DNA of 64,000 nt from Arsukibacterium sp. MJ3 (GCF_000987765.1 NZ_LAHP01000007.1:62001-126000), one strand, 5' to 3'; shown: positions 16,350 to 26,637, counted from the stretch's first letter. The notes: generated by a model not told the origin, from the sequence alone. A program made the numbers and translations.

Positions 16350-17941
16350 CGGATTATCCTCAACAACAACTCTGCTGATCGGCCAAACAGCATCTCATTA
16401 CTCAGCAAAGCCAGATAACACAACAATAGCGCCCCACTTAACGCGGTAAAATACACGAAATGAAGCCTTACCTGCTTTAATATTGCCGCCTTTTCGGTAT
16501 GCGATACCACACCAAACACCGGAAAGTCGGAAATGCTCTGTAGCTGTGACGCTCGGGATAACACCGGTGAAATTAAGCTGCGTAAAAATGCCATCCCAAT
16601 ACCTGCTGCTACCCCAACCAACAATACCAGGGTATATAACATGCCACGCTGAGGACCAGACGGCGTTAATGGTACACGCGGCGGCTCAATAATATTAAAT
16701 TGTACATCTTGCTCGGTCGCTTCAGCCCGGCGTGACAATTCGGCCTGTTCCCGTTTTCCCAGCAAGGCTTCATATTTAGATTGCGTGATCTCGTAATCAC
16801 GGTTCAGTCCGGTAAACTCGGCTTCAATTTCAGGAATTAAATTTAGCTTACTTTCCAGTTCAATTACCTTATTGTCAAAAGCCTGAACCCGCACCCGTGT
16901 TGACGCCACCTCAGTTTCAAGCCGGGCTACGTTAATTCTTAACTCCTGATATACCGGGCTCTGATTATAATTGCCACCTGTGCGGCCCTCAGGTGCGCTG
17001 TTGGCCACCAACTGCAACTCTTCGTCGCGCTGACTGTTTAAACGATCCAGTAAACGTTGGGTTTCCATCACATCAGGATGATTATCAGTAAAGCGAATAA
17101 GTAAACTATCTAACTGGGCGGAAAGGCCGCGGATCCGTTCATCATATTGCGTTGCCACACCACCACTGCCACCACCGGCAAATGGCATTACACCAAATAC
17201 CGGCTCTTCACCTGCCAGCTGGCCTCGGGCGCTAGCCAAACGAGTTTCCTGCTCAAGCAGCTCCAAGCGGGCCGCTTCAAGTTTTTGCTTTTCCAGCCTT
17301 AGCTGACCATAAAAATCGTTTTCGTTACCCTGCAATGTGGCCATGCGGTTTTTCTTAAAATCAGATAAGCGTAATTCCGACTGAATTAACCTGTTTTCAA
17401 ACTCGGTAATTTCGCGATTAAGAAATACCTCTGCCGCTTGCGAGTCTGCCCGGCTAGAGCCTAAACGGTTTTCAACAAAGGTATTCAGTGTTTCCTGCAC
17501 CACTCTTAACGCCCGCTGTGGCACCGGATTACTGTAGGCAATAACATAAATATTTTCTCTGCCCGAAGCCGAAATTTTAATATCACGTTGCAAAGAGTCG
17601 ATAAGCTTTTCAAACTGTTTATCATCTTTTGCCTGAATATCTAAATCGGTTGCCCGGGCAATTTTTTCCAGATTCGGCCGGCTTAATAACGTTCTGGCCA
17701 TTAATTTAATTTCTTCATCGGTATTGCTTCTAAGCGCAAGCCCGCGCAATAACGGCTCTAAAAAGGTGCGGGTTTCAACAAAAAGCTTGGCTTCAGCTTC
17801 ATAAGTGGGAGGCAAACTATACACATAAAACCAACCGGCCGGACACAGCAGCCAGGCAGAAATAACAATATAACGTCTGCGCAGCCAAATGCCCTGTAAG
17901 TAGGTATGAACTAACTCTATCGCCTGATGCAACTCTTTCAT
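16346..17941 (-). CDS. XrtA system polysaccharide chain-length determinant (TIGR03007 type)
   Basis: A 531-residue Wzz-domain inner-membrane protein: first membrane helix about residues 24-42 with a Wzz motif after it (ETRTFLEPLLRG), a long periplasmic coiled coil (about 180-420) and a second membrane helix before the last 30 residues, plus another hydrophobic segment near 425-445. It is the co-polymerase that sets EPS length and activates the separate kinase. ATGA-type overlap with the kinase gene shows coupling. Confidence 0.9.
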   Translation of the reverse strand: MKELHQAIELVHTYLQGIWLRRRYIVISAWLLCPAGWFYVYSLPPTYEAEAKLFVETRTFLEPLLRGLALRSNTDEEIKLMARTLLSRPNLEKIARATDLDIQAKDDKQFEKLIDSLQRDIKISASGRENIYVIAYSNPVPQRALRVVQETLNTFVENRLGSSRADSQAAEVFLNREITEFENRLIQSELRLSDFKKNRMATLQGNENDFYGQLRLEKQKLEAARLELLEQETRLASARGQLAGEEPVFGVMPFAGGGSGGVATQYDERIRGLSAQLDSLLIRFTDNHPDVMETQRLLDRLNSQRDEELQLVANSAPEGRTGGNYNQSPVYQELRINVARLETEVASTRVRVQAFDNKVIELESKLNLIPEIEAEFTGLNRDYEITQSKYEALLGKREQAELSRRAEATEQDVQFNIIEPPRVPLTPSGPQRGMLYTLVLLVGVAAGIGMAFLRSLISPVLSRASQLQSISDFPVFGVVSHTEKAAILKQVRLHFVYFTALSGALLLCYLALLSNEMLFGRSAELLLRIIR

Positions 17942-17987
17942 CTATCCTCCGTGAACAACATATCCATTACGGCCTGTTTAATAAAGG

Positions 17988-18623
17988 TTAAAACCAGGCT
18001 TCTGGTATAATCACGATATCCCCTGGCAACATATCAACATTTGCACTGATAATGCCTTCGCGGATTAAATCGTCCAATCGCAAACTGTAAGTCACCTGCC
18101 CGCCACTACTGGTTCTCACCAGTTTTGCAGCGTTACCATCAGCAAATTCAGTTAAACCACCCACGGCTATCATCAGGTCAAGTACGGTCATGTACTCGCG
18201 ATAACTAATTGCCTGAGGGTTAGTTGCTTCACCAATTACCCTAACTTGCTCGCTGTAAGGGCCAACAAAATTAGTAACCGATACTGTAACCACCGGATCA
18301 CGAATATATTTGCCCAATATTTGTTCCATATCACGGGCAACCTGCGTAGGTGTTTTGCCACTAACCGGCACATCTTCAACCAAAGAGGTTGAAATTTTAC
18401 CATCCGGTCTAACAATAAAGCTGCCTGACAACTCGGGGTTACGCCAGACAAAAATACTTAAGCTGTCATTTGGACCAACCAAATATTGATAGTTAGAGAC
18501 CGAAGTCGTCAAAGATTGTTGTACGGTGGCACTAGGAAGTTGGCGGGTATAGGAACATGCCGTTAAAGTACTTAGTGAAAATAATAACACTACCAGTACC
18601 GCTAAGAGTCGGTTTGCAATCAT
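17988..18623 (-). CDS. Wza-like polysaccharide export lipoprotein (TIGR03027 type)
   Basis: A 211-residue lipoprotein with a lipobox LTAC (Cys23), then a polysaccharide-export domain (LVGPNDSLSIFVWRNPELS, residues about 49-130) and an SLBB-like beta-grasp domain ending in DMLPGDIVIIPEAWF. It is shorter than Wza, as usual for XrtA loci, so it may form the periplasmic ring and rely on the barrel protein in the outer membrane. First gene of the minus-strand export operon. Confidence 0.92.
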   Translation of the reverse strand: MIANRLLAVLVVLLFSLSTLTACSYTRQLPSATVQQSLTTSVSNYQYLVGPNDSLSIFVWRNPELSGSFIVRPDGKISTSLVEDVPVSGKTPTQVARDMEQILGKYIRDPVVTVSVTNFVGPYSEQVRVIGEATNPQAISYREYMTVLDLMIAVGGLTEFADGNAAKLVRTSSGGQVTYSLRLDDLIREGIISANVDMLPGDIVIIPEAWF

Positions 18624-18805
18624 AAAAACGCGTCCTTTTGTTTGCTGCGAGCATAATATAACGCAAAATTTTACTATTGTACGGGTTTTTTTGAAAATTA
18701 AATTTATACATTATTCTAGAATTAACAAGCTATATAAGCTAAATTAGTGTTCTGCGTGTAACTTTTGGAAGCGTTGCACAGTAACAAACGCACAAGGAAG
18801 TCGTA
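18624..18805. promoter_or_regulatory. Divergent promoter region, export block / XrtA operon
   Basis: This 182-base AT-rich region must carry promoters for both the leftward export operon and the rightward 17-gene run. It contains a 10-bp palindrome ATTCTAGAAT (18713-18722) near its centre, a possible operator. No good sigma-70 pair and no GG-N10-GC sigma-54 element was found by eye. Confidence 0.5.
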
Positions 18806-20215
18806 ATGGCTAACTATCGCCGACACGGAAAAAGCACCATCGCTGACAAGCTGTTTCTAATAAGCGAAGTTTCGTTACTCTGTTTGTCCAGCCTGCTCGC
18901 CAGTCATATTTACAATAATTTCCATCCTCATATATCGTTAGACTACCGGATTATCAACGCTATAGTGTTTGCTGCAGCGGTTATGCTGTGCGCGCTTTCA
19001 GTTGGTCTGTACGATCAAAAACTGCGCGAAAAACAGGGTGGTATTATTAAGCGTGTGGTTATTACCCTGTTGTTTAGTGCCATTTTGTTAGAAGCAGTTA
19101 TTTTTAATCTGTTTCCGTTTTTACACATTAGCAGCCATTATTTACTTGGCACCTCACTTATTGCGCTATTAAGTTTATCTAGCTTCAGAACGCTGTTTCA
19201 TTACTACGATATTACCAAGCTCAGCAGACGGCGGGTGTTAATTCTTGGTGCTGGCGAGCGCGCTTTAATTATTGAGCGCAGAATGCGCCGCAATGTCGAC
19301 AAGCGGTTTATCGAGTTAGTTGGTTTTGCTTATATTGACGGCGACAAGCCGTCCAACATTCCGACAGATAAAATTGTCAATTTTGATTACAAACAAAACC
19401 TGTTTCAATATGTAGTCGATAACAGCATTGACCAGTTAGTTATCGCCTGTGACGAGCGACGTAACATGTTACCGGTAGACCATTTATTTAAATGCAAAAG
19501 CAGTGGCATAGAAGTTATTGAAATACTTGATTTTATTGAACAAGAAACCGGGCAAATCGCTGTTAATCTTATTTATCCCAGTTGGGTAATTTATGGCAAT
19601 GGTTTTCATATAAACCGCCGCTTTAAAACCAGCCTTGATTACAAACTAAACTTAGTGCTTGCCGTATTAATGTTGCTGGTAACCTGGCCAATAATGCTGG
19701 TTACTGCCTTGCTTATTTACCTTGAAGATGGCCGTAAAACCGGCGCACCCATATTTTATGGTCAGGTACGGGTTGGTATTGACGGGAAATTGTTTACTAT
19801 TTTAAAGTTTCGCAGCATGGGACAAAATGCCGAAGCAAACGGGGCACAATACGCCACAATAGACGACCAGCGGGTTACTAAAATTGGTAAATACCTGCGT
19901 AAATACCGCATTGATGAATTACCCCAGCTGTTAAATGTTATGAAAGGCGAAATGGGCTTTGTTGGGCCACGGCCAGAGCGGCCGGAATTTGTTTGTGAGC
20001 TGGAAAAAGATATTCCGTATTACAGCCAACGCCATAACGTTAGACCAGGCTTAACCGGCTGGGCGCAATTAAAATATCCCTATGGCGCCACAGCAGAAGA
20101 TTCGTTAGAAAAACTGAAGTTTGATCTTTACTACATCAAGCACCGCAGCTTATTGCTGGATTTAGTTATTTTAGTCCGCACAGTTGAAATTGTGTTATTT
20201 GGTAAAGGACGCTAA
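18806..20215 (+). CDS. XrtA-type initiating sugar transferase (TIGR03013 type)
   Basis: A 469-residue membrane protein of the polyprenyl-phosphate hexose-1-phosphate transferase family. Four membrane helices in the first 130 residues precede a Rossmann-like region (RRVLILGAGE, about 143-152), a fifth helix about 278-302, and the catalytic bacterial sugar transferase domain with KFRSMGQNAE, RIDELPQL and GFVGPRPERPEF. It loads the first sugar onto undecaprenyl phosphate to begin each EPS unit. First gene of the plus-strand operon. Confidence 0.93.
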   Translation: MANYRRHGKSTIADKLFLISEVSLLCLSSLLASHIYNNFHPHISLDYRIINAIVFAAAVMLCALSVGLYDQKLREKQGGIIKRVVITLLFSAILLEAVIFNLFPFLHISSHYLLGTSLIALLSLSSFRTLFHYYDITKLSRRRVLILGAGERALIIERRMRRNVDKRFIELVGFAYIDGDKPSNIPTDKIVNFDYKQNLFQYVVDNSIDQLVIACDERRNMLPVDHLFKCKSSGIEVIEILDFIEQETGQIAVNLIYPSWVIYGNGFHINRRFKTSLDYKLNLVLAVLMLLVTWPIMLVTALLIYLEDGRKTGAPIFYGQVRVGIDGKLFTILKFRSMGQNAEANGAQYATIDDQRVTKIGKYLRKYRIDELPQLLNVMKGEMGFVGPRPERPEFVCELEKDIPYYSQRHNVRPGLTGWAQLKYPYGATAEDSLEKLKFDLYYIKHRSLLLDLVILVRTVEIVLFGKGR

Positions 20216-20220
20216 TAAAA

Positions 20221-21072
20221 ATGAACAAACGTAGTGCTGTATTCAGCGCCCTAACAGTAGATGTTGAAGATTACTTTCATGTTGCCGCATTTGAACGCAA
20301 TATTGCACCAAAAGAGTGGGATAACATTCCGGCTCGGGTTGAAAACAATACGGTGCAGTTACTGGATTTATTCGATAAGCACCAAGCCAAGGCCACATTT
20401 TTTATGTTGGGTTGGGTAGCCGAGCGCTTTCCTGGTTTGGTTAGAGAAATTCATCAGCGCGGCCATGAAGTGGCCAGCCACGGTTATAACCATAGCAAAG
20501 CAACCAGCCAAAGCCCTGAAGAGTTTTTTCAGGATGTCAGCCGGGCCAAAAGCCTGCTGGAAGATTTAACCGGCGTTGCCGTAAACGGTTATCGCGCGCC
20601 CAGTTTCTCCATTGGCAAACAAAATGAATGGGCTTTTTCAGCTTTGAAAAAAGCGGGTTATCATTACAGCTCTAGCACTTACCCGGTTAAGCACGATTTA
20701 TACGGCACACCCGATTGGCCACAGCAACCCTACTTTCGAAGTGAAGGTATCTGGGAATGCCCCATGCCGGTGCTTACCATGCTGGGCCGGCAATTGCCTA
20801 TTGCTGGCGGCGGCTATTTTAGGTTACTACCCTACTGGTTAACCCGTCGGCTTATTTCCCGCTATGTCAGTGAAAAAGACATTCCTTATATGTTCTACTG
20901 TCATCCGTGGGAAATTGATCCGCTGCAACCGCGTATAGCCGATGCGCCTTTAAAGTCACGGTTTCGACATTATGTTAATTTAAGCAAAATGGAAGCAAAA
21001 ATTGGTAGTTTACTGCAGGATTTTAATTGGCGTTCAGTAAACGAAGTGTACCAGCCTTATTTTAGCCGCTAA
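20221..21072 (+). CDS. XrtA-associated polysaccharide deacetylase (TIGR03006 type)
   Basis: A 283-residue NodB-type carbohydrate esterase family 4 protein. Visible motifs: TVDVEDYFHV (residues 12-21) with the metal-binding acid, the SHGYNH motif, and the RAPSFSIG segment. The C terminus has YCHPWEID, typical of the XrtA subfamily. It probably removes N-acetyl groups from the polymer or its precursor. No signal peptide is visible, so it may act in the cytoplasm. Five nt after the previous gene. Confidence 0.92.
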   Translation: MNKRSAVFSALTVDVEDYFHVAAFERNIAPKEWDNIPARVENNTVQLLDLFDKHQAKATFFMLGWVAERFPGLVREIHQRGHEVASHGYNHSKATSQSPEEFFQDVSRAKSLLEDLTGVAVNGYRAPSFSIGKQNEWAFSALKKAGYHYSSSTYPVKHDLYGTPDWPQQPYFRSEGIWECPMPVLTMLGRQLPIAGGGYFRLLPYWLTRRLISRYVSEKDIPYMFYCHPWEIDPLQPRIADAPLKSRFRHYVNLSKMEAKIGSLLQDFNWRSVNEVYQPYFSR

Positions 21073-21080
21073 GGATTAGC

Positions 21081-22109
21081 ATGTATCAGGTATTAAGCTT
21101 AGCGCTGGCTGATCAGCGCAGTGCAGACTGGGATCAATTTGTTAAAAATAGCCCCGACGCCAGTTTTTTTCATTTAGCTGGCTGGCAACAGGTGTTGGCC
21201 GACTTAGGCCACCAAGGGCATTATCTTTACGCTACACTACACCAGCAAATTGTTGGCGTATTGCCTTTAGCCAGAGTAAAAAGCCGCCTGTTTGGTGACG
21301 CTCTGGTGTCTACTCCATTTTGTGTATACGGTGGCGCTTTAGGCTCTGACGACGTTAAACGACACCTAGAACAACATGCAATTACCCTAGCAACTGAATT
21401 AGCGGTCGACTATCTGGAACTGCGCTATCGGCTGCCACAACATAATCAGCTTACTACCCGCATTCAGCATGCTACTTTCCACTGGCCGTTAGCTGAAGAT
21501 GATGCGGCTATTTTAGCCAGCATTAAAAAGAAACAACGCGCGGTGATCAGGCAGTCTCTAGCCCAGCCGCTACGTTATACGCTTGACACTTCGCTGACAG
21601 ATTTTTATCACACTTACTCTGAAAGCGTTCGCAATCTTGGCACGCCAGTGTTTAGTAAAGCTTTTTTCCAATCAATATTAAAAGTGTTTGCCGCCAATAC
21701 CGACATTCTTACCGTGCATAACAATAATAAAGCCGTATCCAGCGTACTGAGTTTTTACTTTAACAATCAGGTTTTACCCTATTACGGCGGCGGTATCAGC
21801 GAAGCGCGTGAGTTAAAAAGTAATGACTATATGTACTATCAGCTTATGTGCCATGCCAGTAGCAATAAAGCCTGCAATAGCTTCGATTTTGGCCGCAGCA
21901 AACTAGACTCCGGCGCGTATCATTACAAAAAACACTGGGGCATGCAGCCAGAAGAGTTGCACTATCAATATCAGTTAATTACGGCTAAAGCGTTACCAAA
22001 CTTAAGCCCTAATAATCCTAAATATCAGTTATTTATAAAGCTTTGGCAAAAACTGCCTTTGGGCGTTAGCCAATGGCTGGGGCCTAAAATTTCACGGTAT
22101 TTGGGGTAA
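21081..22109 (+). CDS. XrtA-associated FemAB-like protein (TIGR03019 type)
   Basis: A 342-residue protein with two GNAT-like halves as in FemAB peptidyltransferases. FFHLAGWQQVL near the start, IKKKQRAVIRQS in the middle and FDFGRSKLDSGAYHYKKHWG near the end are family signatures. FemAB proteins add amino acids from aminoacyl-tRNA; the XrtA-linked branch has no proven reaction but may aminoacylate the polysaccharide. Nine nt after the deacetylase gene and 5 nt before xrtA. Confidence 0.9.
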   Translation: MYQVLSLALADQRSADWDQFVKNSPDASFFHLAGWQQVLADLGHQGHYLYATLHQQIVGVLPLARVKSRLFGDALVSTPFCVYGGALGSDDVKRHLEQHAITLATELAVDYLELRYRLPQHNQLTTRIQHATFHWPLAEDDAAILASIKKKQRAVIRQSLAQPLRYTLDTSLTDFYHTYSESVRNLGTPVFSKAFFQSILKVFAANTDILTVHNNNKAVSSVLSFYFNNQVLPYYGGGISEARELKSNDYMYYQLMCHASSNKACNSFDFGRSKLDSGAYHYKKHWGMQPEELHYQYQLITAKALPNLSPNNPKYQLFIKLWQKLPLGVSQWLGPKISRYLG

Positions 22110-22114
22110 CTAAT

Positions 22115-23593
22115 ATGGCTAATGTAAAATCTTATCTGCTGGCCATTAGCGCCTTATTACTGTTCTGGCTGCTAAGCTTTGCCGATACTATCTGGTCAAT
22201 GATCGCCATCTGGCTAAGGTCTGATACCTACGCCCACGGCATTTTAATCTTTCCAATCAGCCTGTATTTAATCTGGCGTAAACGCCAGCACATTGCCGCT
22301 ACAACATTAACACCTGGCTATGCAGCATTGCCGCTGTTGTTTGGCTTGGTGCTGGCGTGGTATTTTGCCAATGCCGTAGCGGTAAATGTGGTAAGCCAAC
22401 TTGCTGTGGTACTTATGCTACCGGTTTTAGTGTGGTTAAGCTGCGGCTGGTCAATGCTAAAATTATTACGTTTTCCGTTAGCTTACCTGCTTTTTGCGGT
22501 GCCCATGGGTGAGAACCTGGTACCGTTACTGCAAAATATTACCGCAGATATTACCGTTATCGCCTTGCAATTTACTCAAATACCGGTTTATCGCGATGGC
22601 TTATATTTGGCCACCCCCACCGGGCTATTTTTAGTAGCCGAGGCCTGCTCTGGTATCCGCTATTTAATTGCCTCAGTTGCGCTTGGCACCTTGTATGCTT
22701 ACCTAACTTATACCAGTCGCCTAAAACAACTTATTTTTTGTCTTGCCGCCATCATTATCCCTGTTATAGCCAATGGTATTCGTGCTTACGGCATAGTGTT
22801 AATAGCATCATTAACCGATATGAAACACGCTGTCGGGGTTGACCATTTAATTTATGGCTGGTTATTCTTTGGCTTTATTATTTTTATTATGTTTTATATT
22901 GGTGGTTTTTTTGCAGACAAGCCAACCGCACCAGCCGCAGCCGGCAGTGCAGTAATAACACGGCAATCGGCCCCAGCCTTAGTGCTCGGCATTAGCATAA
23001 TGCTGCTGCCTCTACTGGTTAATCTGCTGCTACCGCCATTAGCCCAGCAACCGCTTTACAATGTTAATCAACTTAAGCAAAGCCTTACCCCGGTTACCGA
23101 ATCTGTTTCCCTGCCGCAATTTACCGACAGCTCTGTGCAGCTGGCCGGCGTTTGGCAACGTCAGCAACAAAACATCTGGTTCTATGCCGCCTTTTATCAG
23201 CATACTAATGACAAAAAACTGGTTAGCTGGCATAACCAGCCTTATCAAACAGCGCACTGGACCACCGCCAATAACCAACGGCAAACTTTGCAGTTTACTA
23301 ATCGCGCTTTAACCATACAAGAAGTTGACTTGCGGGCGGCTAACGGGCAAAAAAGATTACTGTGGTACTGGTACGGCAGTGGCGATTTTTTATCAGCCGA
23401 TCCTTACCTGATCACGGCTATGCAGGCACTGGGCAAAGTATTACATTTTAGCCAGCATGGCAGTTTTTATGCCATAAGCGTTTATTACGATGATGATCTG
23501 CCCGAAGCGCGGCGTTTATTACAAGCCGAACTACAGCAGCGTTGGCCACTTATTGTTGGCGCAAATTCTGCTGGTGTGGTGCAAAGCCCATGA
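22115..23593 (+). CDS. xrtA: Exosortase A fused to EpsI domain
   Basis: A 492-residue protein: exosortase domain (1-265, about eight membrane helices) with the catalytic triad visible as C178 (EACSGIRY), R223 (NGIRAY) and H244 (GVDHLIYGW), then a periplasmic EpsI-type domain (about 310-492). Exosortase cleaves PEP-CTERM tails after transport and is thought to pass the protein to a polymer or lipid. The Cys/Arg/His set and the EpsI fusion identify the XrtA class. Its stop overlaps the next start (ATGA). No PEP-CTERM substrate gene is present in the window. Confidence 0.96.
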   Translation: MANVKSYLLAISALLLFWLLSFADTIWSMIAIWLRSDTYAHGILIFPISLYLIWRKRQHIAATTLTPGYAALPLLFGLVLAWYFANAVAVNVVSQLAVVLMLPVLVWLSCGWSMLKLLRFPLAYLLFAVPMGENLVPLLQNITADITVIALQFTQIPVYRDGLYLATPTGLFLVAEACSGIRYLIASVALGTLYAYLTYTSRLKQLIFCLAAIIIPVIANGIRAYGIVLIASLTDMKHAVGVDHLIYGWLFFGFIIFIMFYIGGFFADKPTAPAAAGSAVITRQSAPALVLGISIMLLPLLVNLLLPPLAQQPLYNVNQLKQSLTPVTESVSLPQFTDSSVQLAGVWQRQQQNIWFYAAFYQHTNDKKLVSWHNQPYQTAHWTTANNQRQTLQFTNRALTIQEVDLRAANGQKRLLWYWYGSGDFLSADPYLITAMQALGKVLHFSQHGSFYAISVYYDDDLPEARRLLQAELQQRWPLIVGANSAGVVQSP

Positions 23594-24732
23594 CCGTGCA
23601 TATTTGTCATCTGCTCTGGAGCTTTCGCACAGGCGGCCTGGAAAATGGCGTGGTTAACCTGATTAATCAACTTGATGCTGACCAGTTTCGCCACAGTATT
23701 ATTTGCCTGACAGATTACGACGCCGCTTTTTTTGCCCGCATACAATGCCCCGGCGTGAAAATTTATAGCCTGAATAAACGCCCGGGTCATGACATAAGCT
23801 CGTTTTGGCGCTGTCTGCGCTTATTACGCCAATTACAACCCAACATTTGCCACAGCCGTAATATAGCCGCAATGGAGTACCAGCTAGCAGCACTACTGGC
23901 ACGGGTACCACAGCGGGTTCATGGTGAGCATGGCTGGGATTTAACCGATCTGGCCGGTCAAAATAAAAAATACGTTCTGTTAAAACGTCTGTTAAAACCG
24001 TTTATTCATCGCTATATTGCCTTATCAAAAGAAGCCGGTAATTATTTACAGCATAGTGTTGGCGTGCCCGCAGCAAAACTCAGCTTAATTTGTAATGGGG
24101 TGAATACCGAACGTTTTACACCAGGCAAACGGATAGACAGCGCCTTGCCGAGCCACCTGACAAACAGCAATAACATTATTTTTGGTAGTGTTGGCAGAAT
24201 AGCTGACGTTAAAAACCAGCAATTGCTGGTAACCGCTTATATCGAGTTATGTCAGCAGCAGCCGGCGTTTCGGGATAACAGCGCCCTGGTAATTATTGGC
24301 GACGGCAGTAGCCGCGAAAAGTTACAGCAACAATTAACGGCAGCCAAGCTGGCTGAACAATGCTGGTTACCTGGCGATCGCAGCGATATTGCCACCATAT
24401 TACCGGGGTTATCGGTATTTGTGCTGCCCTCACTGGCTGAAGGTATTTCCAATACTATTCTCGAAGCCATGGCCTGTGGCCTGCCGGTTATTGCCAGCAA
24501 TGTCGGTGGTAACCCAGAACTGGTCAGCGTTGGTCATACCGGCTGGCTGTTTAGCAGTAATGATAAAACAGCATTAATGCAGCTTATGCTGCAATGTCAG
24601 CAAGCTCCGCAGCAGTTACAGCAAATGGGTAGCAATGCCAGAGCAGCAGCAGAGCAACAATTTAGTCTGGATACCATGATTACTGCCTATCGGCATCTGT
24701 ATCTTGACGTAAATAAACAACAGGAAGGTTGA
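23590..24732 (+). CDS. XrtA-associated glycosyltransferase, Stp2 family (TIGR03088 type)
   Basis: A 380-residue GT4-type retaining glycosyltransferase. It begins VHICHLLWSFRTGGLENGVV, the family signature, and carries the donor-binding motif LPSLAEGISNTILEAMACG (E-x7-E) near residue 300. It adds a sugar to the lipid-linked repeat on the cytoplasmic side. The ATG at 23590 overlaps the xrtA stop; an upstream in-frame ATG at 23542 lies inside xrtA and is unlikely. Confidence 0.92.
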   Translation: MTVHICHLLWSFRTGGLENGVVNLINQLDADQFRHSIICLTDYDAAFFARIQCPGVKIYSLNKRPGHDISSFWRCLRLLRQLQPNICHSRNIAAMEYQLAALLARVPQRVHGEHGWDLTDLAGQNKKYVLLKRLLKPFIHRYIALSKEAGNYLQHSVGVPAAKLSLICNGVNTERFTPGKRIDSALPSHLTNSNNIIFGSVGRIADVKNQQLLVTAYIELCQQQPAFRDNSALVIIGDGSSREKLQQQLTAAKLAEQCWLPGDRSDIATILPGLSVFVLPSLAEGISNTILEAMACGLPVIASNVGGNPELVSVGHTGWLFSSNDKTALMQLMLQCQQAPQQLQQMGSNARAAAEQQFSLDTMITAYRHLYLDVNKQQEG

Positions 24733-24736
24733 ACAA

Positions 24737-26635
24737 ATGTGCGGTATCGCCGGAATTTTACAGCTAAACAACACAAGCCAGGTTAATCAAAGCGTATTAA
24801 AAATGATGAACACGTTGCAGTCCCACCGTGGTCCGGACGATGACGGCTATCATTTTGAAGCGGGTATTGGTCTGGCACATAGACGACTGTCTATCATTGA
24901 TATTGCTGGTAGTCATCAGCCATTATTTAATGAAACGGGTGATGTCGCTGTGGTTTTTAACGGTGAAATTTACAATTTTGCAGAGTTAACAACAGAGCTC
25001 AAAGCACGGGGTCATATCTTTTCTACGCACGGTGATACCGAAACCATCGTCCACGCCTGGGAAGAATGGGGAGTAGACTGTGTTCAGCATTTCCGCGGCA
25101 TGTTTGCGTTTGCTATCTGGGATAGAAACAAACAACAACTGTTTTTGGCCCGTGACAGAATGGGCATTAAGCCATTATTTTATAGCCTGCTTCCGAGCGG
25201 CGAATTGCTATTTGGTTCAGAATTAAAAGTACTTACTGCCCACCCTGAGTTTGATAAAAGCTTGTATTACCAAGGTATTGAAGATTACTTCACCTTTGGA
25301 TATATTCCAGAACCTCGCAGCATTTATGCCAATACATACAAGCTAAATCCTGGTCACTATTTGTTAATAGATAAAACTCAACCAGCCAACTTGCAGCAAA
25401 CACAGTATTGGGATATTGATTTTAGTCAGGCCGTATTGACTGAACAACAGGTAAAAGCTGAGTTACTGGAACGTTTAAAAGAAGCGGTCGATATTAGAAT
25501 GATTGCAGAAGTACCGCTCGGCGCTTTTTTATCCGGTGGTGTGGATTCCAGTGCCATAGTCGCTCTGATGGCGCAATTACAGCAAGACAAAGCAGTAAAC
25601 ACCTGCTCCATTGGTTTTGACGACCAACAATTTGATGAAAGTGACTATGCCAGTCAGGTTGCCAATCAATACCAAACTAATCATCACAGCGGTATGGTTG
25701 ATCGTAACGATTTTAGTCTGATTGATAAATTAGCAGCTTTATACGATGAGCCTTATGCCGATAGTTCCGCAATGCCGACCTATCGGGTATGCCAATTAGC
25801 CAGAAAGCATGTCACCGTTGCCTTGTCAGGTGATGGTGGTGATGAGCTATTTGGCGGCTATCGTCGCTATCGTTATCAGTTACATGAAGACAAAATGCGC
25901 GGTTTTATGCCACAGGCAATACGACAGCCGTTATTTGGAACCCTCGGTAAAGTTTATCCAAAATTAGACTGGGCCCCCCGTTTTTTAAGGGCAAAAACCA
26001 CCTTCCAATCATTAGCAATGAATGCCGTTTCTGGCTACTGTAACACCATGTCTATTATGCGGGCCGATGCCAGAGCCGCGTTATTTTCGCCAAAACTTAA
26101 ACAACAGCTGGCAGGTTATCAATCAGTAGAAGTATTTAAACGACATGCAGACAATGCCAATACTGATGATCCACTAAAACTGGTGCAATATCTGGATATG
26201 AAAACCTATTTGGTCGGTGATATTTTAACCAAAGTAGACAGAGCTAGTATGGCGCATTCATTAGAAGTAAGAGTGCCGCTGCTCGACCACAAATATGTGG
26301 AATGGGCTAGCCGGATCCCAAGTAGCATGAACATTAGCGCCAATGAAGGTAAAGCGGCTTTTAAGCAGTCACTGGAGTCACACTTACCACATGATATTTT
26401 ATACCGTAAAAAAATGGGCTTTGCCGTGCCGCTGGCCAGCTGGTTTCGTGGCCCGTTAAAGCAAACACTGCAGCAGGCATTAAACTCAGAAGCGCTGGCC
26501 GATTCAGGATTATTTAACCAGCATTACATTCAACAATTGTATCAGCAACATATTAGCGGTAAGCGTGACCATAGTTCTGCACTATGGACTTTACTGATGT
26601 TTTCTCAGTTTTATCGTCAGCAGTTGGGTCAATAA
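24737..26635 (+). CDS. XrtA amidotransferase, asparagine synthase-like (TIGR03108 type)
   Basis: A 632-residue class II glutamine amidotransferase with the nucleophile Cys2 (MCGIAGI), HRGPDDDG and the NGEIYN glutaminase motifs in the N-terminal domain. The synthetase domain has the PP-loop FLSGGVDSSAIVAL and LSGDGGDELFGGY. It likely transfers ammonia from glutamine to a carboxylate on a sugar or amino acid. The C-terminal GKRDHSSALWTLLMF is characteristic of the XrtA subfamily. A second paralogue follows after 2 nt. Confidence 0.92.
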   Translation: MCGIAGILQLNNTSQVNQSVLKMMNTLQSHRGPDDDGYHFEAGIGLAHRRLSIIDIAGSHQPLFNETGDVAVVFNGEIYNFAELTTELKARGHIFSTHGDTETIVHAWEEWGVDCVQHFRGMFAFAIWDRNKQQLFLARDRMGIKPLFYSLLPSGELLFGSELKVLTAHPEFDKSLYYQGIEDYFTFGYIPEPRSIYANTYKLNPGHYLLIDKTQPANLQQTQYWDIDFSQAVLTEQQVKAELLERLKEAVDIRMIAEVPLGAFLSGGVDSSAIVALMAQLQQDKAVNTCSIGFDDQQFDESDYASQVANQYQTNHHSGMVDRNDFSLIDKLAALYDEPYADSSAMPTYRVCQLARKHVTVALSGDGGDELFGGYRRYRYQLHEDKMRGFMPQAIRQPLFGTLGKVYPKLDWAPRFLRAKTTFQSLAMNAVSGYCNTMSIMRADARAALFSPKLKQQLAGYQSVEVFKRHADNANTDDPLKLVQYLDMKTYLVGDILTKVDRASMAHSLEVRVPLLDHKYVEWASRIPSSMNISANEGKAAFKQSLESHLPHDILYRKKMGFAVPLASWFRGPLKQTLQQALNSEALADSGLFNQHYIQQLYQQHISGKRDHSSALWTLLMFSQFYRQQLGQ

Positions 26636-26637
26636 TT

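Noticed and set aside
18750..18790. Sigma-54 promoter before the initiating transferase gene (GGAAGCGTTGC)
   Set aside because: The GG and GC are 7 bases apart, not 10.
26584..26637. Earlier start for the second amidotransferase
   Set aside because: It would place the catalytic Cys at position 20, whereas these enzymes need Cys right after the removed Met.
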